A DNA stretch of 30,542 nt from Grifola frondosa (lineage: Eukaryota > Basidiomycota > Agaricomycetes > Polyporales > Grifolaceae). The DNA lies in assembly GCA_001683735.1 (NCBI GenBank), contig LUGG01000064.1, forward strand, positions 1 through 30,542. The letters run 5' to 3'. Below are positions 29,919 through 30,542 of this stretch, piece after piece. Positions within the stretch are counted from its first letter, which is position 1. Every line of letters starts with the position of its first letter. The position numbers and the translations under genes were made by a program. The notes below the pieces were generated by a model. That model was not told the DNA's origin, ran no database searches, and worked only from the letters and a program-made list of their open reading frames with translations.

Positions 29919-30542
29919 AAAAAAAAGTAATAAATTTATACAAAAATATATAATATTACTAAATTTTATGGACTATTTCTTATTCTTATCTCATAAGTTT
30001 TAACTAATTACTTTGCAATTAAAGTACAATATAAAGTATTAAATTATTAATAAGAATTTATCATATAGTCTCTGTGGTAATGATTCCCTGCAAGTTACCC
30101 TTTTTAAACTAATTTTGACGAAACGCTATTTTGTTCGTATAGCCTAAATACAAGTTTCTCGCATATAGATAAATAATAATAAATTATATTTCTATAATTA
30201 ACGACGCTTTACACTTAAACTAAAGACCTATTTTATAAAGCATAGAAGGTACCATATATTTAGAAACTAAATTTTGTACTTTTGGTAAACTCTTAGCACT
30301 AATATATATTCGATAATGCCCTAATAAACCTAATCTACCTGGAGCTTTGTGTGTAGTACATTGTAGATCTAAAACATTTATTAAGTGATTTTGTAAACGG
30401 ACAGTATCAGAAAAAGAAAAAAGTCAGTACAAAGATAGATTCCTCGACTAGAAGTAAAAGACCCATCTTTGCCTTTAGGCGGAGATCCAGTGAGCTAAAG
30501 CCAAAGGTGTTAAAAGATCTAAATTAGAAGGTACTATTTTTA
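29916..30542 (-). mobile_element. cox1 group I intron, 3' part (runs off window)
   Basis: The minus strand shows CACAGAGACTATATGATAAA (R element, near 30075) and AAGAAATAGTCCATAAAA (S element, near 29972), which can pair as P7. This marks the 3' half of a group I intron. A LAGLIDADG_2 C-terminal part lies upstream (30220-30542). The 5' exon is outside the window. Confidence 0.75.
30220..30542 (-). pseudogene. LAGLIDADG_2 homing endonuclease, C-terminal part (runs off window)
   Basis: The minus strand reads VPSNLDLLTPLALAHWIS at the right edge, the second motif of a LAGLIDADG_2 nuclease. A frame change at a GCCTAAAGGC element follows, then DGSFTSSRGIYLCTDFF. After another shift come SDTVRLQNHLINVLDLQCTT, GLLGHYRIYISAKSLPKVQN and YMVPSMLYKIGL-stop (30222-30220). 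The pattern resembles the gene at 25678-26398. The N-terminal half lies outside the window. At least two frame changes are visible. Confidence 0.8.

Overview
This window is a piece of a fungal mitochondrial genome. It is very AT-rich and contains the 5' part of the mitochondrial large-subunit rRNA gene (rnl), the 3' part of cox1, and ten recognisable mitochondrial tRNA genes, with group I and group II introns carrying LAGLIDADG, GIY-YIG and RT/HNH reading frames. The cox1 C-terminus and the intron families point to Fungi, perhaps a basidiomycete, but I cannot fix the lineage from sequence alone. All Trp codons in the cox1 exons are TGG, so the genetic code (1 or 4) is not decided here.

Layout. 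1-5.6 kb: 5' half of rnl on the minus strand. Exon 1 (about 5066-5590) is followed by a 2.65-kb group II intron with a broken RT/maturase/HNH frame, exon 2 (about 2204-2410), then a group I intron with a broken double LAGLIDADG gene. Further left lie an antisense fragment of atp9 and the start of another LAGLIDADG gene running off the window. 5.6-11 kb: AT-rich spacer with trnH and trnM on the plus strand and two convergent, decayed family-B DNA polymerase genes of the linear mitochondrial plasmid type. 11.2-18.1 kb: a loose array of minus-strand tRNA genes (a tRNA-like relic, then S, M, Y, Q, T, F, A, K) separated by long AT-rich spacers. 18.1-19.8 kb: spacer with GC-rich hairpin and tandem repeats. 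19.8-30.5 kb: the last eight exons of cox1 on the minus strand, split by eight introns.

The cox1 coding sequence in this window adds up to only about 0.7 kb spread over more than 10 kb. I could place the exon borders by matching the conserved COX1 protein, and they include an 18-nt exon and probably a 6-nt exon. One intron has a clear group II domain V yet holds only LAGLIDADG-type reading frames. One 25-nt exon is a single base short relative to the conserved protein frame. Almost every intron-encoded gene is broken by small frameshifts; either most are decaying, or the assembly has lost bases in homopolymers, and the data here cannot separate the two.

Functionally, rnl and cox1 are the two core genes. 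The rest is translation (tRNAs), selfish introns and their nucleases/maturase, and relics of an integrated linear plasmid.
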